DNA of 64,000 nucleotides, from the NCBI RefSeq assembly GCF_026745355.1, contig NC_079205.1:63781052-63845051 (forward strand), given 5' to 3'. The notes beneath the pieces were generated by a model. That model saw only the letters and a program-made list of their open reading frames with translations. It was not told the DNA's origin and did not search any database. The DNA comes from Beta vulgaris subsp. vulgaris (taxonomy: Eukaryota > Streptophyta > Magnoliopsida > Caryophyllales > Amaranthaceae). The number at the start of each line of letters is the position of its first letter. Position 1 is the stretch's first letter. Of the stretch, positions 42,795-53,861 are shown piece after piece. Position numbers and translations under genes: made by a program.

Positions 42795-44941
42795 TAACAA
42801 AAAAAAATTGTGAGCGAGGGTGGCAATTTTGGGTGGTTTAACGTGACAATTTATCTTTTCAATTGGTATATCAATGTCATAAACTCATAATGAAACTCTT
42901 TCATAGAAGTTTAAAAAAGGATAATGCATTAATCTTCAATGCCAAGTTTTGTCCAAGTTTCTAAGGACGTTGGTTTGGGTCATGTGATCATGTCCCAGAT
43001 AAATATTCTGTAGTTGGAGGGGAGCAAGTATCATATAAATTGACAAGGTAAGAGTTCATGTTTCTTGAGTGCAACAACTTGGCTAGTCATATTTACTAGT
43101 TGTAATTGGTGATACACGAAGATTAAAACGTACAACGGAAAACAACAACAAAAGAAAAACAACCTAATGAACAATATTATAAGCTTCTAACATGTTTCCC
43201 CTAAAAAAAAAACTTGATAAACAATAAAGGGAAAAATGGAGTTCCTGCAAAGTTTGGCCCCATCGCTTAGAGTTCTATTAGTAGCTGTCAGTCAACAAAT
43301 AGGAGTAATGAATCTTTTCGGGATGAGTCATTGTCGAGTTTTAATTGATACTTTATATTTTTGTACTTCCTCTTAGTTTTTCTCCTGAAAATAATAAAGT
43401 GAGTAAATTAAAAAGAATAGGAGGAAGTAGTTTAAAAAAACATAATTTTTGATTTTTTTTTTATCATATATATATATAGAGAGAGAAATTGTTTTGGCAT
43501 AAATTTAATAATACAATTTTTTACTTCTTCGGGATAATAATTTTAGTTGAATTTGTTTTTTCTTCACGGAATTTAGATATACGCCACTATATAAAAGAAG
43601 TTGCAAGGGTGGTCTTTTTTTCTTCTTTTGAGGAGTGGAGTTGTTATTTTTGGCTTAGGCAATTAGAGTGGATAAAGAAATATATAATGAGAATGGTAAA
43701 TCAAAATTTTAAAAACAAGCAATAAATGTTATGAAGAAACACTTATTTTAACCAAAAAAATAAAATTTATAACACAACATTTATTTTTGACAAGGAGAAA
43801 ATATCTAAATTTTGAAAAACTCAAATATCTTAATAATCTTATCAAAACAAGCTAAGGAGAATTTGTTAATAAATACCACACTTTGAGCACTTTTTGGAAA
43901 TAAATACAGTACCTAAGTTGTTTGAAATTTTATATAAATATACCAACTTTCTGCTATTTCTTTTGGAATCACTACCACTTCATATATTTTCAGAAAATCG
44001 TTAATTTTCCAACGTTAGTGACATGCTGCTGCAAAATTACCTTCTTACCTCCCATTAATCTCCTCCGCCACTACCACCAAAACCTCATGAAATTCACTAG
44101 CCTTGGGATCCCATTCTCTCTCCCAACCACCATTACGAGGTAATGGTTTCATAGTTGGTTAGTATTGTGGGGTGGGTTGATTTTTTGATGGGTGGAGGTG
44201 GTGGTAGTTTCGTAGTTGGTGAGGGTGTTGGGGTGGGATGATTTTGAGTGGGTGGAGGGAGGTGATGGTTTCGTAGTTTGTTGTGGTTGTGAGTAGGTCG
44301 ATTTTTGGATAAGTGGGGGCGGTGGTGGCAGCAACATTGGAAAACATGGTTGTTGCAGGTTGTGGTGGTGGAGGAAGGGTAAAATCGTAATTTCACGTGC
44401 TACTAATGTAGCAAAACTAACGGTTTTTTTTGTAAGATTCCGTTAAATGGTAGTTATTCCAAAAAAAAACTTGGTAACCTTTAGTATTTATATCAAGTTT
44501 CAAACAACTTAGATATTTATTTTAAAAAGTGTCCAAAATATGATATATATTGACAAATTTATCTTAATAAAACAATGGTTAACACTTAACTCAAGTAGAA
44601 TTTTGATATCCCATAATACATATATACTATTTTGTAATAGTATAATATCAATATGTTCAATTTGATTTTGATAATTGTAGCATCAAGATGATGGGTAATG
44701 GTGCTATGGCAATTTATGACACCCAACGTTATCAGCATTTATTCTACATGTCACTGTTGTTGATGAAGGTTTAATTTTAACTTTTAAGAATGTCAACCCT
44801 CAAGAGTTAAGATACAGAAAAGTTTAGGAATTGTGACGAACCATACACTGTCTTAGTCTCTTAGATGCTGGTTATCATACTTATCATGCTGGTTATTATA
44901 GAGGTGGACTCATCTATTTTTGGAGGTCCTTGGGATAATTA
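42795..44941 (+). pseudogene. Neprosin pseudogene, plus strand: exons 6 and 7 of a gene-1 copy
   Basis: 42903-43050 matches exon 6 of gene 1 (CATTAATCTTCAATGCC, TTTTGTCCAAGTTTCTAAGG, ATTCTGTAGTTGGAGGGG) with frame-breaking changes. 44680-44941 matches exon 7 but lacks its first half and has stops and small insertions. Flanking intron and 3' sequence also match gene 1, so this is a piece of a genomic duplication covering about 38290-40273 of gene 1. The intron holds a long-inverted-repeat element (43836-44560) and the 3' UTR an insertion (44981-45664). Confidence 0.85.
43836..44560. mobile_element. Long-inverted-repeat element in the pseudogene intron
   Basis: The left arm (TTGTTAATAAATACC, GCACTTTTTGGAAATAAATA, CTAAGTTGTTTGAAA) pairs with the right arm in reverse over roughly 110 bases. 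The interior has a G/T-rich minisatellite (GGTGGAGGTGGTGGTAG). Gene 1 lacks the element at the matching place. ATCTTAATA occurs at 43827-43835 and 44561-44569, which could be a 9-bp TSD, though the left boundary is unsure. Confidence 0.6.
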
Positions 44942-44980
44942 GATGTATTGTTAAAAATTGTCATGAGTATTAATAAAATT

Positions 44981-45664
44981 GAAGATTGTTAAACATCGTC
45001 CAAAAATTACTTAAAATTGCCCCAAATATATTTTTATAGATCATTTCACCCTTTCCTCTTTTCCACACCACCCAGGCACCCACCACCCCCACCACCACCA
45101 ACCTACTGCCATTTCACCCTCTCCTCTTTTCCCCACCACCTCGCCACCACCTACCTTCCCTCTCCTCTTTTCCACACCACCCACCACCCCCACCACCACC
45201 CCTACCTTCCCACTACCACCATCGACCTCCACGCCATCACCTGACGTCCTCCACCACAACCACTTGAAATTTTTTTATATGGGCGAACGTCCGGCCAGGA
45301 CGTTCGCACCATGGGCGGAACGTCGTGGCCGGACGTTCGCCCATATAAAAAATTTCAACGGCTTAAGGGGTGGTTGTGTGCGACATAACGCGTGGTGGAG
45401 GTGAGGGTGGTGGTGGTACGTAAATATTGAAGGAGAGAGAGGGGTAATTTCAATGGAGGTGAGGGTGGTGGAGTGAGATGTGTGGGTGGTGGTGGCAGGC
45501 AGAAGCTGAGGGGGATGGTGGTAGTGGTGGTGGCAGCCTGGCAGACAGGAGGTGAGGGGGATGGTGGTGATTTCAGAAAAAAAAAGAGAAAGGTTATAAA
45601 TGTAATTTTAATGTTTTTTTTGGGCGATTTTAAGTAATTGAGGGGGCGATGTATAGAATTTCAG
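44981..45664. mobile_element. 684-bp element with inverted ends and 8-bp TSD
   Basis: ATAAAATT flanks it (44973-44980 and 45665-45672). Gene 1 (40111-40118) has the uninterrupted site. The ends are inverted partners: CATCGTCCAAAAATTACTT and, reversed, CATCGCCCCCTCAATTACTT. The interior has CACC/GGTGG minisatellites and a large palindrome around 45273-45358 (ATGGGCGAACGTCCGG against CCGGACGTTCGCCCAT). An 8-bp TSD fits the hAT superfamily; the ends are not ones I can name. The open frames 45017-45244 and 45041-45259 are only these repeats. Confidence 0.82.
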
Positions 45665-45951
45665 ATAAAATTTTACCCTAATGTTGGGAGATATTATGGG
45701 AAGTTTGTTCCCAACAATTATCTAGAATAAAGCAAGCTAGCTATTTAGTCTAATTAATTAGAAATTATTGTTTTCAAACATAGTATGCTAATAATGAGTG
45801 ACATGCAAATATTATTTCAACTATCAATTTAATTTCTGGTTGAGTTTGATTAGGCTAAAATAATTTAACACAATATTGTCTAGCTAGTAACCACACCAAA
45901 GTGAGCATATAGGACATGGCATAATCACCAAGTTAGTACCTTAAAAATAGC

Positions 45952-46060
45952 AAACCAAAATAAACTTATTGAACTCTGATCAAACCAGTTTAGCCACATA
46001 TCGAAAACCAAAATAAACTTATTGAATTATGATCAAACCAACTTAGCCACATATTGAACT
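45952..46060. repeat. 54-bp tandem duplication
   Basis: AACCAAAATAAACTTATTGAA starts at about 45953 and again at about 46007. Each copy continues with GATCAAACCA and TTTAGCCACATAT or CTTAGCCACATAT. Two imperfect copies. Confidence 0.75.
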
Positions 46061-46111
46061 CGATTGAACTCAACTGAAAATATATAGCTAGTATAGTATA
46101 ATTACAATACA

Positions 46112-46375
46112 CTAACACAAAAAAGGAACACTAGAATTCCTAATATAAAACCTAAAATTGAAGAGATGACTATTATTAGTTTTTTTACTATGACTCTTGC
46201 AAGTCATTATCTCCTCCAGCTGGTAGTGAATGGCAACATTAACAACAATACAAACAATTGAAATAAATGTATGGACTTCTTCATCTGAAGAGATGTGTTG
46301 TGAAAGAAAAGAGTAGAGAAGTTGAGAAATCAGAAGATTATTCACATGACAATAATATATACAACTATCTAGCAA
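46112..46375 (-). pseudogene. Decayed tandem copy of the small membrane-protein gene
   Basis: Colinear with 46444-46695: TACATTTATTTCAATTGTTTG against GCATTTATTTCAGGTTTTTA, CTGGAGGAGATAATGACTTGCA against CCTGAGGAGATGGACTTGCA, and GGTTTTATATTAGGAATTCTAG against GGTTTTATTATAGGATTTCTAG. Small indels shift the frame, so the product would not be the same protein. Confidence 0.65.
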
Positions 46376-46443
46376 TCTCTTAACATTATGTAGGGCACTA
46401 GGGCTCAGATTTGCTATTATTCACACAATCACACAATAATATT

Positions 46444-46695
46444 CTAAACCATCTGTTCAGTTTCAGGGTAAACTTTAGTAGGTTTGAAATATCTAACATA
46501 AATACAATGCACTAGAAATCCTATAATAAAACCTATAAGTAAAGAACCTAACATGGCTACCACTATACTCGGCACCTTAAAAACCTTCCTGCGAGATTGT
46601 TGCAAGTCCATCTCCTCAGGTTGCTCTCCTCCCGCAGATAAGAGAATAGCCAGCTCCAGTAATAAAACTAGCATAAAAACCTGAAATAAATGCAT
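46444..46695 (-). CDS. Small membrane protein, 83 residues
   Basis: Single-exon frame starting MHLFQVFMLVLLLELAILLS. The first 23 residues look like a signal peptide or first membrane helix. A short acidic-to-basic loop follows (EQPEEMDLQQSRRKVFK, 24-40), then a second helix (about 41-64, SIVVAMLGSLLIGFIIGFLV) and a polar tail ending PETEQMV. I chose the ATG at 46695 because the hydrophobic segment starts there; the frame is open further upstream (to 46794) with a less protein-like start. I do not recognise the family. That a decayed tandem copy lies next door suggests a real gene that was once duplicated. Expression is unproven. Confidence 0.5.
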   Translation of the reverse strand: MHLFQVFMLVLLLELAILLSAGGEQPEEMDLQQSRRKVFKVPSIVVAMLGSLLIGFIIGFLVHCIYVRYFKPTKVYPETEQMV

Positions 46696-46799
46696 GATCT
46701 TCTCCAAACTATGAAGAGAAAAGGTTAAAGAATGGTAAAGTTGAAAGGATTGTTGGTGGTAGTGTAGTACTAGGTAGTGATGCAGCGAAATCAATCAAA

Positions 46800-47119
46800 T
46801 GCAAAAAATGGAGGATTAAAAAAAGTGGGAGAGAGAAAGTGACATTGAAAATGTATATGTTGGAGAATGGGAAATGATAGATGATTCAATATTCATTAAT
46901 GGGTTTTGCTGTTTTTGAACTTGGAAGAAATGAGGAGAAGAAAGTAGACGGCTAAACGCGTGAAGCAGCACTAATTAGATTTATGTTTTTTTTTTTTTAC
47001 TTTGAGCATCTATACAAATATATTAAAAAGCATGCGAAAACAAGAAACTGTGCCACGTGGCGCTCCTTCTAGGGAGTTTTAATTCATGTAATCCACGTAC
47101 AATAATAAAAATTAAGAAA
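46800..47119 (-). promoter_or_regulatory. Upstream region of the small membrane-protein gene
   Basis: No clear TATA box; a CACGTG-like core (GCCACGTGGC at 47052-47061) is a possible G-box about 360 bases upstream of the start. The call is positional only. Confidence 0.3.
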
Positions 47120-47350
47120 TTGCATAATATAGGGTTTGATCTTGAGACCTCAATAAGTTCTAACCATTAGGCTAGGTTGTATTTAGTGTTATTAGCATAA
47201 AATATTATATTAATAAATGAAATTTTTTCTTACCTGGGGATTAACCCGGGCCTAATAACTAGTTAACATATACAATTGAGCTCTTATATTTTGGAGGTCC
47301 TGTGCAGTTACTCACCCTGCACAAGGCCTTAATTAGCCGGGCCTGGATTA
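47120..47350 (-). repeat. SINE-like tRNA-related segments
   Basis: On the minus strand, TAGCCTAATGGTTAGAAC and GGTCTCAAGATCAAACCC (47133-47175) resemble an A box and a B box. A second similar pair, GTTAACTAGTTATTAGGC and CCCGGGTTAATCCCC (47232-47275), lies next to it. No TSD found, so these may be old or partial. Confidence 0.4.
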
Positions 47351-48180
47351 CCTTGACAATTCAATGTTCACTTCCTTCTGAAAATGTATGGTAGCTAGAA
47401 ACTGTTTTTTCTAAGCTCCTTTGTTTTTTGCCTTAGAAACTGTTTCTTCTCTCCTATAAATGGTAGAATATATATAATAAGGATCATGGGTGAATAGTGT
47501 GTTAATCACGTTGCCTAGACTAGAGTATTATTGGTAGTATCCTTGACAAAGTTAATGGGGTTTGAGCTTATAATACTTTGATGGAATCATGGAACGAAAT
47601 CATATAGTTTAGGTTCTTTAATAGGAAACATAAGTGTAGTTTAGGTTTTAATGGGTAGCTAACTCTAGTATAGCGTATCAGCCACAATTATAAACAAAAG
47701 AGTTGTGCAGCCATAATTAGCTAGTCTTAGGTTAATTAATGGACACAGCTGATCCCGATACAAATATTTTGGTATAATGGATAATGGAGTTTAACTATTT
47801 TTGTCTTTCGGGCGATATGCTTCGAATTATTTATCATTGTGTATTTGAAGTCTTCAAAACTCCAAAACGCAGTATTTCAAATACACAAAAACGCAGTATC
47901 TAACTTTCTATTAGTATGAACCACCTAGAATAAGATGAAAGCTACTCCTGCCTCGATTTTGTTAAAGAAATTGCATTAATTAACCAAGTGAAGACAATCA
48001 CTTGTAATGTGGGATCTTTCAATACATAGTTATTTTTTTCTTTTCAAAATAAGGTTTTCACTTGAACTAAAAGTCAAAGATAGATAATAAAAGAAGGATA
48101 AAAGTGAAAAAATAACAAATGTCCCTTATTTGTATGGCACTTAGGTGCATTTAGGGGTTAGATGTGATAGGATCATATCG
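47351..48180. other. Intergenic DNA, nothing recognised
   Basis: AT-rich, no gene or bounded repeat that I can support. Confidence 0.35.
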
Positions 48181-48880
48181 AATCAAACTTTTTTTTAGAC
48201 CGGATCTGGGTTGGGTCAGGGCCACTTATGTCAAATACAACCTGACTAACGTATACAAGGTGCGGGTTGGTATGGGTTGGACCATTTCCGCTTGGCTCTA
48301 ATCGACTTTGGATTGCCTCAGGCCGGATTCCAAATGAGTTTATGCGGATTAAGTTGGATTCAGGTGAACTTGGGTCGACCGAGTCGTGTTAGGACGTACT
48401 TGGGTCGGCTCAATTGAGATTCAGATGGACATTGGCTCAATACGGTTTCAGGTGGGCTTGGGTCAACTTATCTCAGATTAGGGTGGAAGTGGATTAAGTC
48501 ATTATATGTTTGAGTCCGTTCTTTTGTAGTCATTGGCGATATCCACAGCATATTATGTTGATAATGTCGGGTCGATAATGGATCGGGTTAACATGGGTTG
48601 GGTCTAAATGAGTTTTTTTTGGGTTTAATTGGTTTTGGGTGAACTTTGAGTCGGATGTAATTTGGGTTCAGATTATGATTTTCAGTTCTAACTGGGTTTG
48701 GGTTAAGTTTGGGTCGACACAAATTAGGCTGAGTTCTAATTGCTCAGATATAACTGGGTTGGGTTGATTTCAGATCGGAATGGATCAGGTTTCTATACCT
48801 AATTATGTCAAATCGGAACACATCTGATGCAATAATTAATTGAATGCAGGTGGACTACCCATGGATCGGTTCAGTTTTTG
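48181..48880. repeat. Degenerate GGGTTGGGT / TTGGGTCGG-rich tract
   Basis: Many variants of TTGGGTCG, GGGTTGGG, GGTTCAGG and TGGATCGGGTT at irregular spacing over about 650 bases. It looks like a decayed minisatellite of a kind common in plant intergenic DNA. No regular period could be set by eye. Confidence 0.4.
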
Positions 48881-49166
48881 ACAACCATAGCCCATAGGTG
48901 CATAGTAAGTATCTATATTTATCCAAACCACAGCAAAACCCTTCTCACTTCTTCATATATGACCGAAAATGTATGTAAGATTATTAAGCTAAGAAAAATG
49001 ATAACTATGAAGAACAAGAAGCAAATTTGAACGAAATTTAAAAAACTTCAAAAAGACTTAAAGAGAGTTGAAACTTAAAATTATTCATAGATGTTAATGT
49101 TTGATGAACTACAAATTAAGCTAAGAACCCTAGACACCAACATTTATAATCTTACACAAAATAAAT

Positions 49167-52100
49167 TTATAAACTCCCACCATAGAAAATAAGTCGCCCT
49201 AAATACTCACTTTGATATCCATCATCTAAAACTGTGTATAAACTTTCACAATCCCAAACTTTTAGTGTCTCTTGAGGATTAACATTCTTAAAACTTTCGT
49301 CCACCACTGTTGCATGTACAATACATGCTGAATTACTAGTGTCGTAGCTTGCTTTCATCCCATTTCCCATTTCTGTTGGAGGATCTAGTAATCCTGGATT
49401 TCCAATTTCACCACCCCATTCAACTTGATTAGCAGATTCCGTCAATGTGGTAAATAATTCTTTAGGCCAATATCCAACCAAATTTTTGTCATTATTAATT
49501 GATAACCACCAGTTCCCATCATCTTGATGCTACAAGTAATGCAAATTCAAGAGATTAGTTGGTTAAAAAAAAAGATATTATGAAACTATATGACGAAATC
49601 AATCTAAAAAGATATCACATAATTATTATAATATTTTTTACGTATAAATTGCAAATGATGGTCATGTTAAGGTGTATAATATACATCTATATGATAAATA
49701 TTACTTAATGAGTAATCTGTAAATTATTGTTGTCACAAATTTTTAAAGATGAGACTATTTTTTATCGGTTTTCAAGAATCATATCTCATTTTGATTGTGT
49801 AAACTTAGGTGTAGAAGCTATCCTTTTCCTTTAAAATTATAATTTTAACATAGTTTAGCCTTTTCCTTTTTTTTTTTAATAATTGTAATGTTTGACTTTT
49901 ATGTTATTCAAATTTTTGATGATGCACATAATTAATTAAGCTAGATACATTTTATTATGTCACGAGCACAAGCACAAGTCATATAAAGGTAATATCATGA
50001 AATTACAAAGTAATTAAGAAGTCCTAAATTCGAATATACTTAGGCAATTTTCAGATCATTTTATAAGAAAATGTCCTATTAGAGACAATTGATACTACAT
50101 GAGCGTATGAGATGAAGTGACACATGACAACGTGCAATGTTTTCCTACGTATTTTAATAATATATATTTAGATGTTGCTATTTAAGTTTCAAAGTATAAT
50201 TTTAATATTTCATATCAATATTCTTGCATATAATTCCGACTAATTCAAGAAAGTATCAAAGACATAGATGGTCGAAGTTATGTGTTGTTATGCAAGAAAT
50301 TCAAATATTGTGATTATAAAATATTACCGAAAGTGTATGTTCTGCCCATCCAACGATTTTTTTTGGTTTTATATATAATTACCATTACATACTTGTTGAA
50401 ATATTACTGATAGAGTATAAATCTATTCCTGGGGTCAGTCCATAACATTCGTCCCCCCATAAGGACCAACGTCCTCGTTGGTCACGGCCACGTTGGCCAC
50501 GGCCACGTTGGTCACGGCTGGCTGGTTCCAGGCCACCACTCCGAGGTTTGGCTCAGCTTAAGCTTATGATTGAGGTTCCAGGAATAAATTTATACTCTAT
50601 CAATTACTAAAAACATGATGATCCAAGTCAATTTGCATATGCTCAAGAACAATTGTGACCTCATAGGCTCATACCTTGTCTATGGATATATTCCAAAGCT
50701 TTTGTACTCCTCCAATCACAGAATATATCTTTGGAACAGAACCCAAAGGTGCGTCTTTAGCTACTTGCACAAAACCTGGGCATTGAAGATTAATACATTC
50801 TTTTCCTCCAGCCTACGAAAATTCAATTTAAATATATAGTATTACATATAGAAGAAAATTACAATTTTTTTTTGTGAAAAAGATAACTACAAGATGTTGT
50901 AAATTTTACTAAACAATGTGATAATACAATGCTTATTACCGTGAATTTGGCATAGAAATGGGCTTCGTTATCCTTAAATACACCAGGATTTACCTAAGTA
51001 TCAACAACATTATCCCAAACAATAGTGTCATACTCCCATGTTGTAGGGGCATAGTAATAGTAATAGTAAATTAGTAAGTACTTAGGGTTTGTTCTCTTCG
51101 ATATAAAACAGCTGAACTGAATTGAAACTGAATTGAAATGAAGAGTGATATGTGAGAGTAAAAATATTGTCCAAAGCTGAACTGAACTAAGCTGAATTGA
51201 ACTGAAATGAAAATAAGGTGGGGAGAACAAGGTCTTTTACCATCCATCCGGCTTCAATGCTATCAGGACCATTTAGAAGTTTAATTCGAGTAGAAGACCA
51301 TTGAGTATCTTGCGCAGCAGGTTTATAAAGACTCGGTGAACCATTGACACCATAAAATTTCATGCCCAAATTAGTTGTATGAACTACAGCAACCTGCACA
51401 AATCAACAACAATTACTAATACCGTAATACGTACGTGTATAATTTTAAGCACGTATATAAAAGCAAAGGTTAGTATTTTATATTATTGAGCCGTTTGTGA
51501 TAGATTAGTGGTATTGAGTATTGACATCACATTTATTAGAAAAACTAATGAAATACTTCCTCCGTTTAGAAATAGTTGCACCATTTGCATAGTGCTTACT
51601 ATTCTTATCTTACACTTTGATTATCTTTGATGATTTAACATAGTCATATGGGATTTTAGTAGATTCGTCTCAGTATATATTTTTCAATATTAACTTTTTA
51701 TAATTATTATTAATTCATTGATAATTGAAGATATTGATGTTTCAAACCATGTATTAACAAGCTTGAAAACATGAAACGTACGGTGCAACTATTTCTGAAG
51801 TATATTTATGTTTTTTAAGGAGAAACAATTAATCCTTATATGAAATGAAATAAAAGGCTTTTGATTTCAAAAACCTTGTTTTCGAATTTTAAAAGAAACT
51901 TAAACTCTAAATTTGCAATAATAATAAAGAAGTCCTAAATAACTTACACAATGTTCCTTTGGGGGAGGATGAGGAGGTAATTGATTTACGCCCGAAACTA
52001 GAATGTTTCTTGAAATAGGAACAGTCCCGATAGGGCAACCACCATCTTCGAGTCCAAATTCACTAATTTTTTGACTTTGGATTTTCGCCAAGTTTAGCAT

Positions 52101-53512
52101 AAGCTGTGAAAGATTTGTGATAAATAAAATAAAAGACAAAAATCTCTTCAAAATTTGTATTCAATATATGTCAAATTTTATATCTAATTAATACTTACTC
52201 CGTTTGTTGTTTATTGTAACATATGACTTTTTATACTATTCAATATCATTTTGAGCTTCGTCATGTTAGATTCGTTTTGATGTATACTTGTAATAGATAT
52301 TCAACTTTTAAAGATTCTTACTCAAAAACAATCAAATATATTAATAATCAAAGTTTCGCATTGACAATATGATGACTCTTAATAATATAATAGAAATAGA
52401 ATGAAGGAAACTATAGAAGTACAAAAGGTTCATGATCAACTTAAGGGGGTGATGCAAGGACTTGTATATTATCATTTAATTTGTTCTAAGGTCTATACTT
52501 TTTATCTCCTTTTTTTTAGAGAGATAGAATATATAAATTACTTTAGAGGATAAAAGAGTTGAAAATCAAATTAGGAGATTCTCCTATATATTTGAAAATC
52601 ATAAAAGAATTCATATTAATATTATATTGGCACAATTTTTTTATTTTAATATTGCACTTTGTCATTAGTTTTAACTAAGAAAATAACCAAAGTAATCTAC
52701 ATCAAGTCTATAATGGAGTAAAAAAATAGTATAGGTCCTTAATGAAACAAAAATCAAAACTTAAAGGACATTATAAGATAAACGGAGCAAACAACTACTC
52801 CCTCTGTTTCCTAAAGATCTCCCCTCTTTCCGTTTAAGGGTGTTTCCAAAAGATCTTCTCTTTTGCTTTATTCCTTATTTGGCAAAATAAATTTCCCTAT
52901 TTACCCTCTCATGTCACTATCATATGGTCCACTATTACATTATTAATTCAATTTTACTCCATTTCTCTCTCCTACTTTAACCCCTTTTTATTTGTTTATT
53001 TATATTAACCCATTTCTCTCTCCTACTTTACTCACACCATGCCCCACACAACTTGATTTTCCTTGGTATCTGTAGGAACAGTAAGTGGAAAGATCTTTAA
53101 GAAACGGAGGGAGTACATATTAATTGGGAGAGGAAATGAGAACAATACAACTTGCCTTAGATGTGAAATTCTTTAGCAAGGGATATTGAAGAAATGTAGG
53201 TTGTTTGTAAAAATCCACGCAATCATAAACACCGTTTTTGGTCTGCACAAGAGATTAGAAAAAAAGTTTAGAAAACAAAAATTGTAAGTGTAATACTATA
53301 AATTTTCCATTATTATGAACCCTTTATTTTAAAATATACCGTTAAGATACAACTTTACCATATAAAATTGTATTAAAACTCTAAAAGATCCGAACTTTTT
53401 AAATTAGTACCTCGATAAACCTCACTCCTTGTTGATTAGAGAGTGATGACTCGCATAATCCACTCAAAACTAATGAACATAAAATCACTAAAACATAAGG
53501 TGAATAAGCCAT
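49167..53512 (-). CDS. Neprosin-domain (DUF239) secreted protein, intact gene 2
   Basis: Seven exons on the minus strand: 53512-53411, 53242-53156, 52103-51948, 51393-51241, 50993-50940, 50812-50675 and 49529-49167, giving 350 residues. Exons 5 and 6 have exactly the lengths of those in gene 1 (54 and 138 bases). Intron 2 begins GC rather than GT (AAG then GCAAGT), the accepted minor GC-AG class; the other introns are GT-AG. The protein has a signal peptide (MAYSPYVLVILCSLVLSGLC), the activation-peptide motif YDCVDFYKQPTF, GGCPIGTVPI, and the neprosin domain with LQCPGFVQV, DDGNWWL and VDESFKNVNP. Glu162 (IEAGW) and Glu271 (WGGE) are 109 residues apart, matching the spacing of the catalytic glutamates of Nepenthes neprosin as I remember it. 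A Ty1-copia element sits 350 bp upstream of the start. Confidence 0.92.
50408..50602. mobile_element. 195-bp TG...CA element with inverted ends and 5-bp TSD (intron 6)
   Basis: Begins TGATAGAGTATAAATCTATT and ends AATAAATTTATACTCTATCA, so the two ends are inverted repeats of about 24 bases. ATTAC flanks both sides (50403-50407 and 50603-50607). TG/CA ends and a 5-bp duplication fit a solo LTR, perhaps of a TRIM; the long inverted ends are unusual for one. The interior has GGCCACGTTGG repeated three times. Confidence 0.65.
51083..51233. mobile_element. Tourist-like MITE with CTGAA repeats (intron 4 of gene 2)
   Basis: The ends GGGTTTGTTCTCTTCG and (reversed) GACCTTGTTCTCCCCACC are loosely inverted. 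The interior repeats CTGAA/TTGAA pentamers (AGCTGAACTGAATTGAA, AGCTGAACTGAACTAAGCTG). It ends about ten bases downstream of the exon 4 donor. Limits are approximate. Confidence 0.5.
51556..51800. mobile_element. Stowaway-like MITE, TA TSD (intron 3 of gene 2)
   Basis: Left end CTTCCTCCGTTTAGAAATAG, right end (reversed) CTTCAGAAATAGTTGCACC, with TA on both sides. The right end lacks the CTCCGTTT block. About 245 bp. Confidence 0.65.
52798..53113. mobile_element. Stowaway-like MITE (316 bp, TA TSD) in intron 2 of gene 2
   Basis: Ends CTCCCTCTGTTTCCTAAAGA and (reversed) CTCCCTCCGTTTCTTAAAGA; TA at 52796-52797 and 53114-53115. It lies about 40 bases downstream of the non-canonical GC donor of exon 2. 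Confidence 0.8.
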
Positions 53513-53610
53513 CCTTAATGCTATTATCAACTAACTAGCTCTAAATTGTCACACTCGAGTGTTTTATGCGAATTACAATTCACAAGGTAAAGTTGTGTTA
53601 ACAATGTTGT

Positions 53611-53619
53611 TTATATATA
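53611..53619 (-). promoter_or_regulatory. Probable TATA box of neprosin gene 2
   Basis: CTATATATAA on the minus strand about 100 bases upstream of the ATG (53512). It lies between the gene and the copia element, so the core promoter was not split by the insertion. Confidence 0.5.
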
Positions 53620-53861
53620 GAACAAAAAATTATCGTCAAAACATATAAAAGGAGAGCAATTATTACCAGATCAAGAATTGATCACCAGATCAAGGAAGAT
53701 ATATCATAAGCAGGTCATTTATTAGCTTAGATTAGAAGAAGGTCTTGTTTTTCCTTTGCATGTCTTTGTTTCTTTTTTAGCCTTCTAACAATTAGGGCAC
53801 TTTTATTTTGGATTTGAAAAATTATGATCTTTTTGGGAAAAATCTATTTGATTTTTAGTGT

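Noticed and set aside
44133..44396. Pro/His/Thr-rich minus-strand frames
   Set aside because: They are translations of the GGTGG minisatellite in an inverted-repeat element.
45017..45259. Pro-rich and Gly/Val-rich frames
   Set aside because: They are the CACC/GGTGG repeats inside the 684-bp transposon.
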